DNA of 64,000 nt from Ovis canadensis (lineage: Eukaryota > Chordata > Mammalia > Artiodactyla > Bovidae): NCBI RefSeq assembly GCF_042477335.2, contig NC_091263.1:70302501-70366500 (forward strand), written 5' to 3'. A program made the position numbers and the translations under genes. The notes under the pieces were generated by a model. The model was not told the origin of the DNA, did not search any database, and worked only from the letters and a program-made list of their open reading frames with translations. Shown one piece after another: positions 44,621-56,989 of this stretch (position 1 is the first letter of the stretch; the number at the start of each line of letters is the position of its first letter).

Positions 44621-45018
44621 GTACATTTATTTTTTGGGTCTTCTGGTGTATGAGAAGAGCTACTTCTTGCCAAAGAATTCCTTTTTCTTCAGAGGAAGTC
44701 TCAAGCTTTCATCCTAAGATACCTGTTTGAGGAATCTCAACTTAGATACTTCAAAATGCATGGAGGAAAAGGAAGACAAGACTACATCTTGGGGAAGCGG
44801 GACAAAAAGACTCAAGTGTTCATCAATTACAAAAGCTAGGGGGTGTGTGGGAAGAGGCACCAGACCAGTCTACAGGCCTGGGTTGGTCTCAGTCACGATG
44901 CTCCTGTGCGTTCTGTTGGCCGCCACTGCCTCTCCTGGGGCATCAGGGATCCCCACTGCAAAGTGACTCTGACATTAACTACTGAGTATCTACCGTGCAA
45001 ACTAGTTCAGGACATTTT
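44621..45018. other. Single-copy DNA
   Basis: Nothing recognised; a short MLLCVLLAATASPGA-like frame near 44900 mimics a signal peptide but has no continuation. Confidence 0.4.
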
Positions 45019-45222
45019 GTTGCTGCTGTTTAGTTGCTAAGTCATATCCAACTCTTTTGCGACGCCATGGACGGTGGCCCACCAGGCTCCTCCTTCCTTC
45101 CCAGGCAAGACTACTGGGCTGGGTAGCCTAGTATTCAGGGGCCTCCCCAACCCAGGGGTTGAAACTGTTTCTCGGCACTGGCTGAAGGATTCTTTTAACA
45201 CTGAGCCACCAGGGAAGCGCAG
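45019..45222 (-). mobile_element. Bov-tA SINE, diverged
   Basis: Antisense: TTAGTTGCTAAGTCATATCC to GAGCCACCAGGGAAGC. Confidence 0.88.
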
Positions 45223-45304
45223 TCTAATAAAAAGCTCTATTAGATACAGGGGGCACAAGCTACAGTCAAAATAAAGCCAACTTACAGGTCCTTAACAAGC
45301 TTGT

Positions 45305-45660
45305 TATGGATGGAATGCTTGTGTCCCCGTAACATTCTCTCGGTCCTCCATGTGATGATGTTTCCGATGTGGGGCCTTTGGGAGGTAATATGATCACAAG
45401 GGTGGAGCTCTCATGAATGGGATTAGCATCTTTATAAGAAGAGGCTTAGAGAGCTCTGCTGCCAGCTCCAGCGTGAGAGGAGACGCTGGGCAAACAGCCC
45501 TCTGTCACCAGGAAGCTCGCGTTAGAAACCACCCATACCAGCACCCCGGTCTCAGACTTCCCGGCTCCAGAACTGTGAACAATCAACTTCTGCTGTTTAT
45601 GAGCCAACTGTGGTATCTGACCAAGGCCGATGAGAAATATTTTATCCAATAAACAACTGG
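45305..45660 (+). mobile_element. LTR-like remnant, ERVL-MaLR type
   Basis: GGGGCCTTTGGGAGGTAATA, GGGTGGAGCTCTCATGAATG, GATTAGCATCTTTATAAGAA, CCAGAACTGTGAACAATC match the non-coding LTR-type repeats of the MaLR class. No coding part. The family name is my best memory match. Confidence 0.6.
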
Positions 45661-45754
45661 AAATCATGTTAGCTTCTTGAAGAACCTGACCCAAAGAAAC
45701 AAAGGTGTGCAGAAGAAAATCGTAACAAAAAGTAATACAAAACAAGAGTCACAC

Positions 45755-45940
45755 TGACTGAATGCCCAGGCAGTGTCCTCGTACACAGGACAGGCAGCCT
45801 GCTGGACCTTCACTACGGTGACCTTATTCCCTTCTCAGACACGGCCAAACTGTTCAGAGACGCTAAACAACTTGCCCAAAGTCACACAGCTAGTAGCAAT
45901 GGTATGGCGATTCAAACCCAGCTTGCTCGTATCCCAAGCC
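45755..45940 (+). repeat. MIR
   Basis: AACAACTTGCCCAAAGTCAC with ACAGCTAGTAGCAATGG and GCGATTCAAACCCAGC. Confidence 0.8.
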
Positions 45941-45973
45941 TCTTTGGGGTTGGAAGGAGAAGAACCCAAAGGT

Positions 45974-45995
45974 AAAAAAAAAAAAAAAAAAAAAA
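45974..45995 (+). repeat. Poly(A) run
   Basis: 22 consecutive A; no retrocopy body recognised upstream apart from MIR. Confidence 0.85.
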
Positions 45996-47079
45996 GCAGA
46001 AAGCTATTGTTCCGATTCTCAAAAGAACCTAAGTGTCTGCGATAGGGCACTGGATGATCGAAACAGTGTGAGGTGGGGACAATCTGAGAAGAGAAAGACG
46101 AAACCAGAGTCTGGACTGAAGAGATGGTGAGGAGACAGATGATGAGATGCTGAGGGGACAGACCTGCCTCCCAGCACCTTCTCCTTTCCCAGCTTCCACC
46201 GGGCCGCGCGCTCCTCCCGCATGAGCGGGAGGGGAGGTGGACTCTAGTGCGGCACGAGCTCAGGCTCCCGTTTCGGCCTGGCTCCCCCTCATTACAGGCG
46301 CAGGGACTGGAAAGTTATCATTAGGGCCCAGGAGCCCAGACAGAGGCTTGCTGGAGTTTCCCTGCTTTTGTAAGAGGGCTTCTGAAGGGAACCCCCCACA
46401 CCATCTCCCCAAACCTGGATGGGGCTGTGGTCAGCGGTCTGAGTTAAGAGGCTCGGGAGTCGGCCTTCGTGTGATGTCAACACAGCAAAGGGCAGGGAGA
46501 GTCTGGAAACTGGTCTGTTAATGTGCTGATTCAAACCGACACTGACGCCCACCAGCCTCTGACTTCCCAGTTCTCTGACCTAACGAGTCCTGTGTTGTTT
46601 CCTCCTCCCCAAACACTCCCGTTACACGGGGAAAGCTCTGTACCTGGTCTGTTGCAGGCTCCTCACTCGAGTCACCTCCATGCACCCTCACGGAGAATCA
46701 GGAGGAATGGAAGACACCCAGATCCAGGAAGATGCTGATGGGGACTCTCACCGGAGAAAACCGAGTGGGTGAGATGGAGCCGAGGCAGACAGAGCCAAAC
46801 CTCCTGCCCTGATGAGGGGCTGCTGGTCCGCAGCGCACGCACCACCTCTCAGGCCTCTGAGCCTCGTGGACCCAACAGACCGCAGCTGAAGCTCTCAGGA
46901 CAGCAGGGCCCAGAGGCGCTGCGTGTACAGAGGCTCTTCTCATGCTGAGTCCTCAAACGTACTGGGTCCCACAGGATAAACACGCGGCACAGGCATTTCC
47001 AAAATCTAGGAAATCGCATCCTGGAAACCGAGATATCTTCAAATTCAAGCAACGGGTCAAAGTAACAGACACTGTTCTG
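45996..47079. other. Single-copy DNA downstream of the minus-strand gene
   Basis: GC-moderate, no repeat or coding support. Being 3' of the polyadenylation signal at 47094-47099, it is flank of that gene. Confidence 0.45.
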
Positions 47080-47134
47080 TCAAAAAGGACCACTTTATTC
47101 AACTAAACGTAAAATAGATAAAAGCAAGCCAAAG
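47080..47134 (-). other. 3'-UTR of the minus-strand gene
   Basis: Short 3'-UTR from the stop at 47137-47135 to an inferred cleavage site about 15 nt beyond the AATAAA signal. The exact end is inferred. Confidence 0.65.
47094..47099 (-). terminator. Polyadenylation signal AATAAA
   Basis: Canonical hexamer on the minus strand, 36 nt after the stop codon; followed downstream by a T/GT-rich stretch (GTCCTTTTTGAC, AGTGTCTG). Confidence 0.75.
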
Positions 47135-47211
47135 TCAGGACGTTTTTCTCAGCCATCCTTTCCACATTTTATGCAGTTTGAGTGAACTATAAACCACTGA
47201 TTTCTTCAGAC
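47135..47211 (-). CDS. Terminal coding exon of an unrecognised protein
   Basis: The acceptor TCTCTTTTAG precedes 47211. Joined to the exon at 55668-55730 (which ends one base into a codon), this exon reads GLKKSVVYSSLKLHKMWKGW then LRKTS and a TGA at 47137-47135. The resulting C-terminus is basic and rich in K/W/L, plausible for a nuclear or nucleic-acid-associated protein, but I do not recognise the family. An alternative phase would give SEEISGL and a stop; I prefer the phase that matches the upstream exon. A polyadenylation signal follows at 47099-47094. No repeat overlaps the exon. Confidence 0.72.
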
Positions 47212-47624
47212 CTAAAAGAGAAAAGAGGAGAGAGTGAGACACTGAGGCTCCCTGGGCGGATGCTCACTGGAGGCGCCACGACGCTGGGACTGGAGGCGTG
47301 TCTTTGGAGTGGAGCCCAGTGGCACTGACTGAGGGGTCTAGGAGACCCAAGGGACTGCCCTGATCGACCGGAGAGAAAAGACTGATTCGACATCTGCCAA
47401 AGCAGAGATGCAAAGGCGCCCGAGCTCAGGGCTGAGGGAGTCCTTTCAGTGAAGCGCGTGTTGCAGCCTTTGACTTTAGCACCACGTTCCCATCACCCTC
47501 TCCCTGGAGGTGCTGGGTCCGCAGGCCTGACTCCCCAGCGACTAAGACGCTGCTCCTCCTGGTCTCACGGCGCCTGTGCTGACGCCCAGCGCGGCACTCG
47601 TCACACTGCGCGGCGCTCACCTAT

Positions 47625-47750
47625 CCTTCTGCCCAGCCCTGGAGCTCCCGGAGGACAGGGGCCTGTCCTATTCAGCCCCGTGTCCCCACTGCCTAGTGCG
47701 GCCCCAGCACAGGGCAGGTGCTCAGCAAACACTTGCCGTGATGGCGCAGA
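47625..47750 (+). repeat. L2 3' end, GC-rich
   Basis: CTGGAGCTCCCGGAGGACAG, CACTGCCTAGTGCGGCCCC, AGGTGCTCAGCAAACACTTG follow the L2 tail pattern. Confidence 0.6.
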
Positions 47751-49524
47751 CGCACCGTGATCTGCCCCCAGCTACGGAGCCACAGGTGCCTGAGGAAACG
47801 GGAGGAAGGCACTCAGGTTTGCGGCCGACCACGCGGGCTCTCTTGCCCGTCAGCCCTCACAGGAGTCTATCTGCAGACAGTGAGATCATGCAGTCTGTTT
47901 CAGGGCATGGCTCAGAGATCCCAACGGTCTTTCTCACCCTGAGATCCAGACTGGGGTGTGTGCAGCAGGTGTGACATGCCGCGTGGGCACTGCTGACGAG
48001 GTCACAGGACCGGTTCCCCAGACTCCGCACCCTGGGGTGTGAGTGCTCTAGAAAACACCCGGCCATGTTACCTGGAGGCGGTCAAGTGCACTCAGGATCT
48101 TTTACGAGGCGACTGCAGGCAGGGGCAGGTAAAAAGGCAGGGTACCAGTAAAATCATTAGCAAACGCTTCTAGAAACCCTGGCCTCGCTTGTGCACTGAA
48201 CGAGGACTGCAGAACACCAGCCTCGTCAAGAAACTCGCAGCCCCTTCCCCCGCCTCCACCCTGCCTCCACCCCTTTCTCCCTGGAGCAAATGCTCTGGTA
48301 AACCTCACCCACTAGAGCACCAGGACAGGAAACACATTATGTAAGGTGATTTTAGAATTCCAGCCAGAGCAGATCAAGACAGTCTTGCAGCTGCACAGAG
48401 GCTCAAGGCAGCACCCGAGACACAGCTGGACAAGGAGACGTCAACACGAGGGTCCCAGCTCAGCTTCGCCAGCCTTGCATGCAGACTCCCGGGAGCCTAA
48501 CACCTAACTAAGGTGGACACACCACCGCCCACGAGTGCCACCAGGAAGCCACTGTCTGCTGCTAGTGGAGAGAAACCCCCCTTAATTACAGTCACTCTCT
48601 TCGACGGTTCTGCCAGAGGCGTTTTCAGGGAATGGAGGGAAAGAGCCCTGCAATGGGAGTAAGGAGAATGGGGTGCTGGTCCCAGCTGGGCACGGCGACT
48701 TCCCTTCTCCGGGGCTCGATTTCCTGGTCTGCCAAGTGACAGGGCTGGACTACGGGGGGGTTCTCCAGCAAGGCGCCCACAGACAGGCTTCGAGGCCAGT
48801 CTGAGAACTCTCTCAAGTCCCAGGGAGGTGTCTCTGTATGCATGTCTCTGCAGACACGAGTTTTAGTGTTTTTTTAGGCCTGGAGTTTTAGTCAGATTCT
48901 CCCAGGGAGCCAGGCTGTATAGATGGTTAAGATCTAAGACATCAGAGTGAGGGATCTTTTTCACCTTAATATTCCAGCTGCAACCAAGGCGAGGGACTAA
49001 ACTTCATGAACCTGGAGGGGCAACATTTCCTAAACAAGACAAGAAGGCTGCCAATCTTAAAGGACAAAACCTTAAAACTGGACTGAGAAGATTAAGGATT
49101 GCTCATCCAAGGACACCAGTGAGACAGTGAGACGACAGGCCTGAGTGGGCCAGTTTAGCATTCCACATGTCCAGGGAAGGACCTGTACCCAGACTATGCA
49201 GGGAACACAGTGCAGAGAAGGAAAGGCAGACAACTCAACAGAAAAATGCACAAAAGCAGAACAGACACTTCACAGAAGAGGACATCCATGTACGCGTGTG
49301 AACAAACACCAAGACTTACTGTTCATCAGCAAAGTGTAAGTGAAAAACTCCAATACCACCCATCCACTCCCCTCCCAGAGGGCTGAGCACGAACAGGCCA
49401 CACTACCAGGCCTGGTCCCAGGGGCTCTGCAGCAGGGCTCTGCGGCCGGGAGGGCCACCGGGACACTGGTCAGCCAGTATCCACCACTGCTGGACAGCCT
49501 CACGCTTTATGACCCAGTAACGCC

Positions 49525-49713
49525 ACCTCTGGCAGCTCACACGGTGAAGAATCTGCCTGCCATGCAGGACATCTGGGTTCGATCCCCTGGAGAAGAAACA
49601 GCAACCCCCTCCAGTATTCTTGCCTGGAGAATCCTGTCGACAGAGGAGCAGGGCAAGCTACAGTCCATGGGGCCGCCAAGAGTCAGACATGACTGAGCGA
49701 CCAACACTTTCAT
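49525..49713 (+). mobile_element. Bov-tA SINE
   Basis: Sense copy, intronic and opposite to the gene: GGTGAAGAATCTGCCTGCC head, ACATGACTGAGCGACC end. Confidence 0.92.
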
Positions 49714-51552
49714 TTTTTCAATTCTGCCCCTAAGAAGAGAGCTAACAGAAAGGCATAACTTTGCTCACCCAAAGATAGGCACCAAGACATGCCGAGCAGG
49801 ACTCCTTGAAATGGCCCCAAACTGCAAACACCCCGACTCTGCTCCCTCCCCAGCGGGTAGAGATGCAGGTCTCCTCAATCACCTCCTCTAAATCAGGCAG
49901 CTCCTTATTCACCTGAAGCTGGCCATAACAAACTCGGATTAGAATCCGAAGTCAGGATTCAGTTTTGAAAGCCACCGGGAATCTACCCCAACATATGGCT
50001 CCTCAGGCTTTCCTTCTGTTGACATCCAGCCTGTTTCATGGGACCTACAGCAAAAACACTACACGTGTAAGACTATGAATCCCCTACACGATCTTAAACG
50101 GACAAGTTCAGCGACAGACAAAATTCTCTGGGAAACAACGTGAGGCAGAGATGAGACCAGGCTGAGAGGGGTCCACCTCCCTATAACTCTGTACTTCAGA
50201 TCCACAGGAGAGGAAATCAATAAGCCCTCAACAGTCTTGCAATTAAAAGAAAAAAAAATCTCTTCTGAGGTGGTTTTATTTTTAAAACGTTCAGGTTTAA
50301 ATGATAAATACATTACCAGAAGAACCTTCATTCTTATTCTTTTTATTGAAATAATAAGTTCTTATTATTGAAATATGGAGGTACCCAAAAACAGGGATAA
50401 AATGCTTAGTCATAAGACATGAGAAGGAGAGCAGAGTCAGTGATCCTTCCATCACTTCAGGAAAGGGCTGGTGAGCACAGACGCGAGGCATGTGGAGTCT
50501 TTTTAGGAACAAGACTAAACCTGTTTTTGTGAAAGCTGAATCTTCTGAAGCTACAGAGGTTAAGTAGGTATTGACCCCCAAATTAGTTCTGATAGACCAG
50601 CAAATCAGACAGGGGGAAAAAATAAAGCAAGAGATTTTCAAAGTTAAACTTGCTATGCTCTCCGTGTTCCCTCACCTCCAGGAAGGGGACCACCATCTCC
50701 CACTTCCCAAGCCATGAGCCTGGGAGCCGGGCCCCCTCGGCGCCATCTAAGCCCTGCCTGCCCCCTGCCTCTCCCTGTGGCCCCGGTCCAGGCCTGCCTC
50801 CTCGCTGGGCTGGCTGCGGCGGGCTGACCGCTTTCCCAAGGAAAGGCAGCACATCCCTCGAGCTGCTCGCCAGTCTCCAGCTGCAGCAGTCTTCCGACGA
50901 TCCTCCAGGGGCTTCCCTCCGCCCTCATTGAAACTCTGGATTCCCGTTTAGACTTTTAAGGGCTTTCCCCTGTCTGGTCCCTGCTTGCTTCTCAGTCAAA
51001 ACTCCTAACCCCAGATCCATTTCTCTCCAAGCGCCCAACTCCAGCCCAAACAGATTCCACCTCCCTCCACTCAGATTAGAAACAAGAGCGGCTGTGGCTC
51101 CTGTTAGCAGGTTGAGTTGCAGTACAATCTGTTGCTGTGGTGAAGGGAGGCGCAGGCCAGGAACGGGGAACTCAAGCGTCCACTCCCCCGAGCTGCCGCC
51201 CTGAGACCCTGACAAGGACTGGGCCACTCCACTAACAGCGGTCTGTGAAGTCCGCGTTACTTCCCCGGTAACCGACTCCCAGGCTAGAGGGGAAGAAAGT
51301 GTTTGGTTTTGTAAGGAGTTCGGTGCTCACCCTGGAGCATGGAGGCATCTGACGGTAGGGGAATCTCAGAGAACTAACACAGACAGAGGGCCAGACCACA
51401 CAGGACACCTGCCATGCCACCCATCACAGCCCACTGGAAAGGGAGCCCTCCCCGCTGCCATGGACACCTGGCTTCCATCCTTGTCCAGGAAGAGAGTGAC
51501 ACTAGGATTCAGACTCACTTGAGTCTATACAGCACCTACTAGCGCTTTATAA

Positions 51553-51821
51553 CGGAGAAGGCAATGGCACCCCACTCCAGTATTCTTGCCTGGAAAATCC
51601 CATGGACGGAGAAGCCTGGTAGGCTGCAGTCCATGGGGTCGCTAGGAGCTGGACACGACTGAGCGACTTCACTTTCACTCTTCACTTTCATGCACTGGAG
51701 AAGAAATGGCAACCCACTCGCGTTCTTGCCTGGAGAATCCCAGGGATGGGGGAGCCGGGTGGGCTGCCGTCTATGGGGTCACAGAGAGTCGAACACGACT
51801 GAAGCGACTTAGCAGCAGCAG
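51553..51821 (+). mobile_element. Bov-A2 SINE with target duplication
   Basis: Dimer from GGAGAAGGCAATGGCACCCC to ACTTAGCAGCAGCAG. Flanks TAGCGCTTTATAA (51540-51552) and TAGCGCCTTATAA (51822-51834) differ at one base. Confidence 0.95.
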
Positions 51822-52474
51822 TAGCGCCTTATAAAGGACATACTGGGCGATCCCAAAACACACCGCGAGCTGCGTCATCAGCATCCTCTCCATTTCAAAG
51901 AAGAAAGGCTGCTTCCATCCCAGGTTAGGAGCAAAGGCATGAAGCACAGCTTCACGCCAGTCTTCTGACTGCAGCCTTAGCTCAGCTCTCCTTGACCTTA
52001 ACAGTGCGCGAATACAGAAGTTCTTCATGAGCTAGGGAGACCCTTCCTTCTTACTTGTAGAGGGGAGGAGTGGTAATGGCTACAAAGGAGGAAAAGCGCA
52101 GACAAATACACTGGGGTCTCCTGGCCCTGCAGCTGACACATTCGGTGGCTGAAGACTGCACAGAGGCAGGACTCCGGAAGGTTCCAGAAGAGGGACCCAG
52201 AAAAGCCAGGCGGAACGACAGCCGTGACTATGACAGCAAGAGGCCTTCTAAGAGCGGCGTGCAGGAGCTGGGGTCCTGCAGCTCGCCGTGAAGTCAGAGG
52301 ACAGGGAAAGAGCAAACCAGCCACTCGGGGCCTAAGGCTGCTAGTTTGGTCCAACTGGGGACCTGGGAACGGGCGAATGCTAGCTGAACGTGACAGTGCA
52401 AGGGGGCATGATCTAAAGAGAGGTCAGGGAACTTCTTGGTAATGAGACCAAAGGGGAAAGACCAGGAGCGGTGC

Positions 52475-52640
52475 TAGATGCTTTTATATGTCCTAAGATT
52501 GAGTTTTCACAACCCAGTGAGACAAGAATAATTGTCCCTATGAAATGAAAACTCAGAAACATTAGGCAACTTACCCAAGTCACAGCAGTTAAGCTGGGAT
52601 TTGAACCCGAGTCTCTGGGGCTCACAAACCCCTGCCCCTA
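52475..52640 (+). repeat. MIR
   Basis: GAAAACTCAGAAACATTAGG, CAACTTACCCAAGTCACAG, GGGATTTGAACCCGAGTC. Confidence 0.8.
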
Positions 52641-53019
52641 GCCTGGGCCGCCTTCAGCACAGCCCTCCACCACCATAAACCAGAGGAGCAGGGCCCAGGG
52701 GGCGCAAACCTGCAGAGTGTGCAGGAATGCGCACCACGTCTCACAGCACCTGCCGCCCCAGAGCAGGCTGCAGACATCCTGTCACTCTGCTTCCACGACC
52801 CAAGCAGGCGCCTTCAGAGGGAGAGGCAGGCAAGCAGCCAGCCCGGGGAGCTGTCGGGGAGCAGCACTGAGCACTAAGCCAGCAGCAATCGGGGCTCCGG
52901 GAGCCGTGAGGGGTTACCTACTGCCCTCTGCTGGCGACCAGGAAGAACAGGCAGAAAGAGGACCCAAGAGTCATTTCAGGCTGAAGGGTCAAGAGATGAT
53001 CAGGATGGATTTTTAAAAA

Positions 53020-53550
53020 CCTTTTATTAGAGATAAAGTCAAGACAGCATAATATGCTGGCACGTATCTTCACCCAACTTCAACAACTCACGGCCAGTCT
53101 CAAGTCACCACCCCGCCATATGCACTTCCTTCCAACGAGTTTTCTTTCCTCCTTTCACCTTTTCATTTTATAGTTGAGCACAGCCGATTAACAAGGTTGT
53201 GAGAGTTTCAGGTGGACAGCAATGGGTCTCAGCCCAAACGCTTTTCTTCTGAAGCGAATCTCAGACATTGTCATTTCATCTGCAGATCTTTTAGTATGCG
53301 TTTCTCAAGAAAGATTTACTTATTTGGCTGCAAGGAGTCTTAGTTGTGGCATGCAGAGTCTCCAGTTGCAGCATGTGGGATCTAGTTCCCTAAGAAGTGA
53401 ACTTGGGCCTCTGGCATTGGGAGCACCTCAGCCACTGCACCACCAGGGAAGTCCCTTCGTATGTATTCCTAAGGAAAATGATTGTTTAACCCAACGGCAT
53501 CATTATCATGACTAAAAAAAAAAAGAGTAAAGCCAGTAGTTCCTTATAGC
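53020..53550 (-). mobile_element. Old L1 3' end, antisense, with nested pieces
   Basis: Reverse-strand L1 text ('gcgaatctcagacattgtcatttcatctgc', 'agtatgcgtttctc'). A 60-bp antisense scrap of the cetartiodactyl L1 tail (about 53165-53225, GTTTCAGGTGGACAGCAA) and a CHR SINE interrupt it. Confidence 0.65.
53307..53455 (-). mobile_element. CHR SINE, short form, antisense
   Basis: TTATTTGGCTGCAAGGAGTC to GCACCACCAGGGAAGTCCC. Confidence 0.92.
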
Positions 53551-54329
53551 ACAGGAAGCCAAAAATAAAGCGCCAAAACGTCCAGCCTCACCCAAGGAGG
53601 AGCACGGTGAGGGAGCTGCAATCATGCACACACAGGGACAGCCTGAGCCACCCGCACAAAAGAAAGCCCCTCAGCTCCAGCCTGGCCAGGACAGATCAGC
53701 AAGAAAGCAGCTTAAATAAAGATTTTAACTGGAAACACAAAGCCATGCACCCCTGCGTGGCAGGAAAAGTCTTCAGCTGAGTGGATCTGGCACCTGAGAT
53801 ACTAAACCTCTGCTGATGGGCTGAACCTTCCCGGAGATTCGGGAGGATGAAGCCTGGCTGTGTCCCCAGGCTGCTGGGGCGAGGCGTGAGGAGGTGTGAC
53901 CATGCAGTGGCCTGGCACTCTCCACCCAGGGACGAGAATCAGGCTGGACGACCACGCCCTTCTGCAGGTTCCCTCTGTGCATTTGTCCCCTGCGCTGCGA
54001 GCCCCTATGTCTGTGCCGTCTCCTCTTCTAGAGGGTGAAGCCCCTGAAGGCAGGATGGTGTCGCGCTCACCTTGTACTGTCCTGCGTGGTGAGCACCTGA
54101 GGGATGCTAGGTGGATGGCTGATAGAGAGACTGAGTGAAAAAAGCGTGGTGTCTGCAACACAGAGTGTCAGAAAGGATGGGGAAGAAAAGAACTTTCATT
54201 TACCACAGTGTCAAGGTTAACTGGTAACCCACTTTGGCAATCTGACAATATCCAAAGATACGTTCAAATGCTTAGGCCCATAAAGCAAGAACAGGGTGTT
54301 TTAAATTTCAAAAAAAAGGAATATTCTGA

Positions 54330-54830
54330 GAATAGAAAAAAAGTAGAGATACTAGAAATTAAAATAGCAAAAATAAAACAACAATAGAAAAGCTGGAAAC
54401 TATAGTTGAGAAAACAAAGCAAAAGAACAAAGAGATCAAAAAAAAAAAGAAAAAACCCAAAGGACTTGTCTCAGAGGACCAATATTTGAGTAAAAGGAAT
54501 TCCAGCAAGAGAAGAGAGAAAACAGATGGGAAGAAAGAATACAATAATTTTTCCTATATCCTTATACTCTGAGTTTCCAGACCGGGCAAGGAGTATCCAG
54601 TATAACAGACAAAACAGACTCACATCAAAATATACCACTGAGAAACCTCAGAGCCCTGGGGGAAAAAGAAGACCTAAAAGGCTTCCAGAAAGAGCATACA
54701 CAAAGGATTAAGAATCAGAATGGCTTTGGACCTCAACAGCAATCGGACAAGTGAGAAGATAACCGGAGCAACGATACCAAAATTCTAAAGGACAATTACT
54801 TCTAATCACCGCCAGCCTAAGTCTCAGTCA
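54330..54830 (+). mobile_element. HAL1/L1 ORF1-region repeat
   Basis: GAAAAGCTGGAAACTATAGT, AGGAATTCCAGCAAGAGAAG, GGCTTCCAGAAAGAGCATAC, AAGGATTAAGAATCAGAATG follow the order of an ancient L1/HAL1 ORF1 region. Degenerate. Confidence 0.65.
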
Positions 54831-55183
54831 GTCAGGTGGGAAGGTGACTGAAGACAGACCTGGCCACACACGAGCTCCAAAGCTGCCTCCCCAGCATCCC
54901 TTCCCAGAAAGTGCCTGGACGGTGTGCTTCACCAAAGTGAGGCTGTGCACCACGAGAATCAGAGATGTGAGACACAAGGGTCTCTCCCACGAGACAGGTG
55001 ATGACAACTCCATGGGAAAAGAAAGTTGTGTCGGGAAGGAAAAGTGTATCAGGCAGCTCAGCAATGAATCACAGTAACACAGCCAGACAACGGGAACAAG
55101 AAGACGTCGTCAAAGCTACGACACAACCATTGAGCACAGAGAGCTCAATGGAGGGATGGACAGACGTACTGATGTACGGACGT

Positions 55184-55216
55184 GTATGTGTGTCTGTGTG
55201 TGTGTGTGTGTGTGTG
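55184..55216 (+). repeat. (TG)n microsatellite
   Basis: Imperfect then perfect TG units, about 11 uninterrupted at 55194-55216. Confidence 0.92.
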
Positions 55217-55667
55217 GTGGGGTAGCTGAATTCATAGATGCTGCCTAAAATTAAAAAGGAGAAGCAGTAATACCAGCCCATTATCCAGGGAACCAGCAGT
55301 GAAAACATAAATAAACCAGCAGGAGAGTCAGCAGGGGTTGTCTTTGGAGAGGAACAGCGGGGGGTGGGGGGGGGCAGGGCAAGGTACTGCTGTTTCGGCA
55401 ACATCATCATGAGTAACTTTCAAAGATTTAACACCTCCAGGGAAACCCTGCCCATACGGAGTACCTGGGCAGCCAAGCCTTCCAGCAGTACCTCAGGGCC
55501 CCAGATTACAGCACCATCTGCCAGTCTGTATCCTAGGTTATGACCAGCAAAATCCAGCCTCTGACAAGTACTTGAAGGATACAGATAAAGCTTTACATTG
55601 TAACCCGGAGTGCTGAGGCTGCTCAGTCCAGCAGGTATGTTAAGTGTGGGTTTTTAAACATTCTTAC

Positions 55668-55730
55668 CGGCAGTGAGAACGCCTTTGGTGCTCTGTCTCA
55701 TACTGGAAGGCCTTACAATTGCTGCGAGCC
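55668..55730 (-). CDS. Internal exon of the unrecognised minus-strand gene
   Basis: 63-bp exon on the minus strand: acceptor TTTTTCCTCACAG before 55730, donor CCG|GTAAGAATG after 55668. In the phase left by the upstream exon it is open throughout: GLAAIVRPSSMRQSTKGVLT then A, ending one base into the next codon, which the terminal exon completes. Consistent phase on both sides (1 in, 1 out) and strong splice sites are the evidence; no repeat overlaps it. Protein family not recognised. Confidence 0.78.
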
Positions 55731-56989
55731 CTGTGAGGAAAAACCAGCAACAATGCCAAAAAGGCCAGATGTTAGTCGTCGTAACACTTTAAAAACTTGA
55801 AACTAAATATTCATTCCAGCTATCCAATAACACCAGCAACTCCATCTCTGTCCTGGTGTCAGAGCGACTAAGGAAAAGGGTTATCAGGACGGACGGCCGG
55901 GAGACCCGAGCTGCCAGCTGTGTCGCCGACCAGCTTGTGTGAACCCAAGCAAATGAGCGACCCCTCTGGGTCTGGACCACCTCATCTTACGACCCGCAGG
56001 GAGGAGGGGGTTAGGTGACTCTCGAAGGTCATTTTTTCACTTTAAACCTGCTTAAGCCTGCTGGCCCTCAATTCCAAGATGTGAGAAGATTGGGGGGGAG
56101 AAAACAAACACCAAACACTACATGTTTCTGCGCAGGAGGCGCTCATCCTGCAACCACGCACAGCACTCCTCGGTGAGGACGGCGAGGGGCCCTTCAGGCC
56201 CTCAGAATGGCAGCAGAGCTCACTCCGTGGCCAGCGCCACGCTAAAAAGAAAACAACTGGAGACGGGCCTCCACGCTTATCTTCAGGAGAGGCGCCCGGC
56301 GCCCTAAGCACACATGCTGCTCTGCCCACCGGGCAGCCTCGCCTCGCAGCACCACTGTGGTGACCTGCATCCTGCCAAGGCCCGGCTGCTCCCTGGGGAA
56401 GCTCAGCAGAGAAGGGTGAGCCGATTCATAACGATCTCCTTACTGTCTGAACCCGTAAATACCTGTAACCTCTGAAGGTCAGGCTCAGATCTGGGGTTCA
56501 CCCTAGGGAGGATTTTGGTACATACTGGGGATAATGTGTGAAACATTTCGGGTGCTGGACCTAGTGCATACACATGAGACACACCAAGGGGGCATGGGCC
56601 CAGGAGAGTGGTGCTCTTGATGTTACAAGAGCATTAAAAACATCACCAGTCTCCTCCTTCCTCAGACCACCACGGAGAACAAAGCCACGTCTTTGTAATA
56701 ACTCCTAAAAGTTATGCTTTTGGACTGAAAGAATCATTGTTTTCCTCTCTGACAGTGATTTTGACGAGGGATCTGAAAATAGAAGGAATTTCAGCACCCT
56801 ACTTCAAACGAATGAGAATTTAGGCTGGGAAAAACCCCAGACTGTCAGCGCTTTCTTCTTCCTAGAGGCACTTTCTCTCTCCATCTCTAGGCTAGAAAGA
56901 AGAAAGAAGCCGTCTCAGCCACAAAGTTTGCCTCCCTCCTCCTGCTACCCCCAGCCAGCACCTCCTCCCTGTCAGATTCACGCACATAC
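55731..56989 (-). other. Intron of the minus-strand gene
   Basis: 1.26-kb intron, donor CTAG|GTATGTGCG at 56989, acceptor CCTCACAG at 55731. No repeats recognised. Open frames at 56042-56329 on both strands overlap each other and are not supported. Confidence 0.65.

Larger units (their letters stand above)
47212..55667 (-). other. Intron of the minus-strand gene
   Basis: An 8.46-kb intron with donor CCG|GTAAGAATG at 55667 and acceptor CTCTTTTAG at 47212. It contains L2 (47625-47750), Bov-tA (49525-49713), Bov-A2 (51553-51821), MIR, an L1/CHR cluster, HAL1 and a TG repeat. Single-copy parts (47751-49524, 49714-51539, 51835-52474, 52641-53019, 53551-54329, 54831-55667) show nothing I can name; a small extra exon cannot be excluded. 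Confidence 0.65.

Noticed and set aside
44890-44966. Signal-peptide-like MLLCVLLAATASPGA frame
   Set aside because: Very short, no continuation or splice donor that yields a plausible protein.
47135-47211. Alternative reading of the last exon ending in SEEISGL
   Set aside because: It needs a phase that does not follow from the exon at 55668-55730; the other phase continues open for 25 residues.
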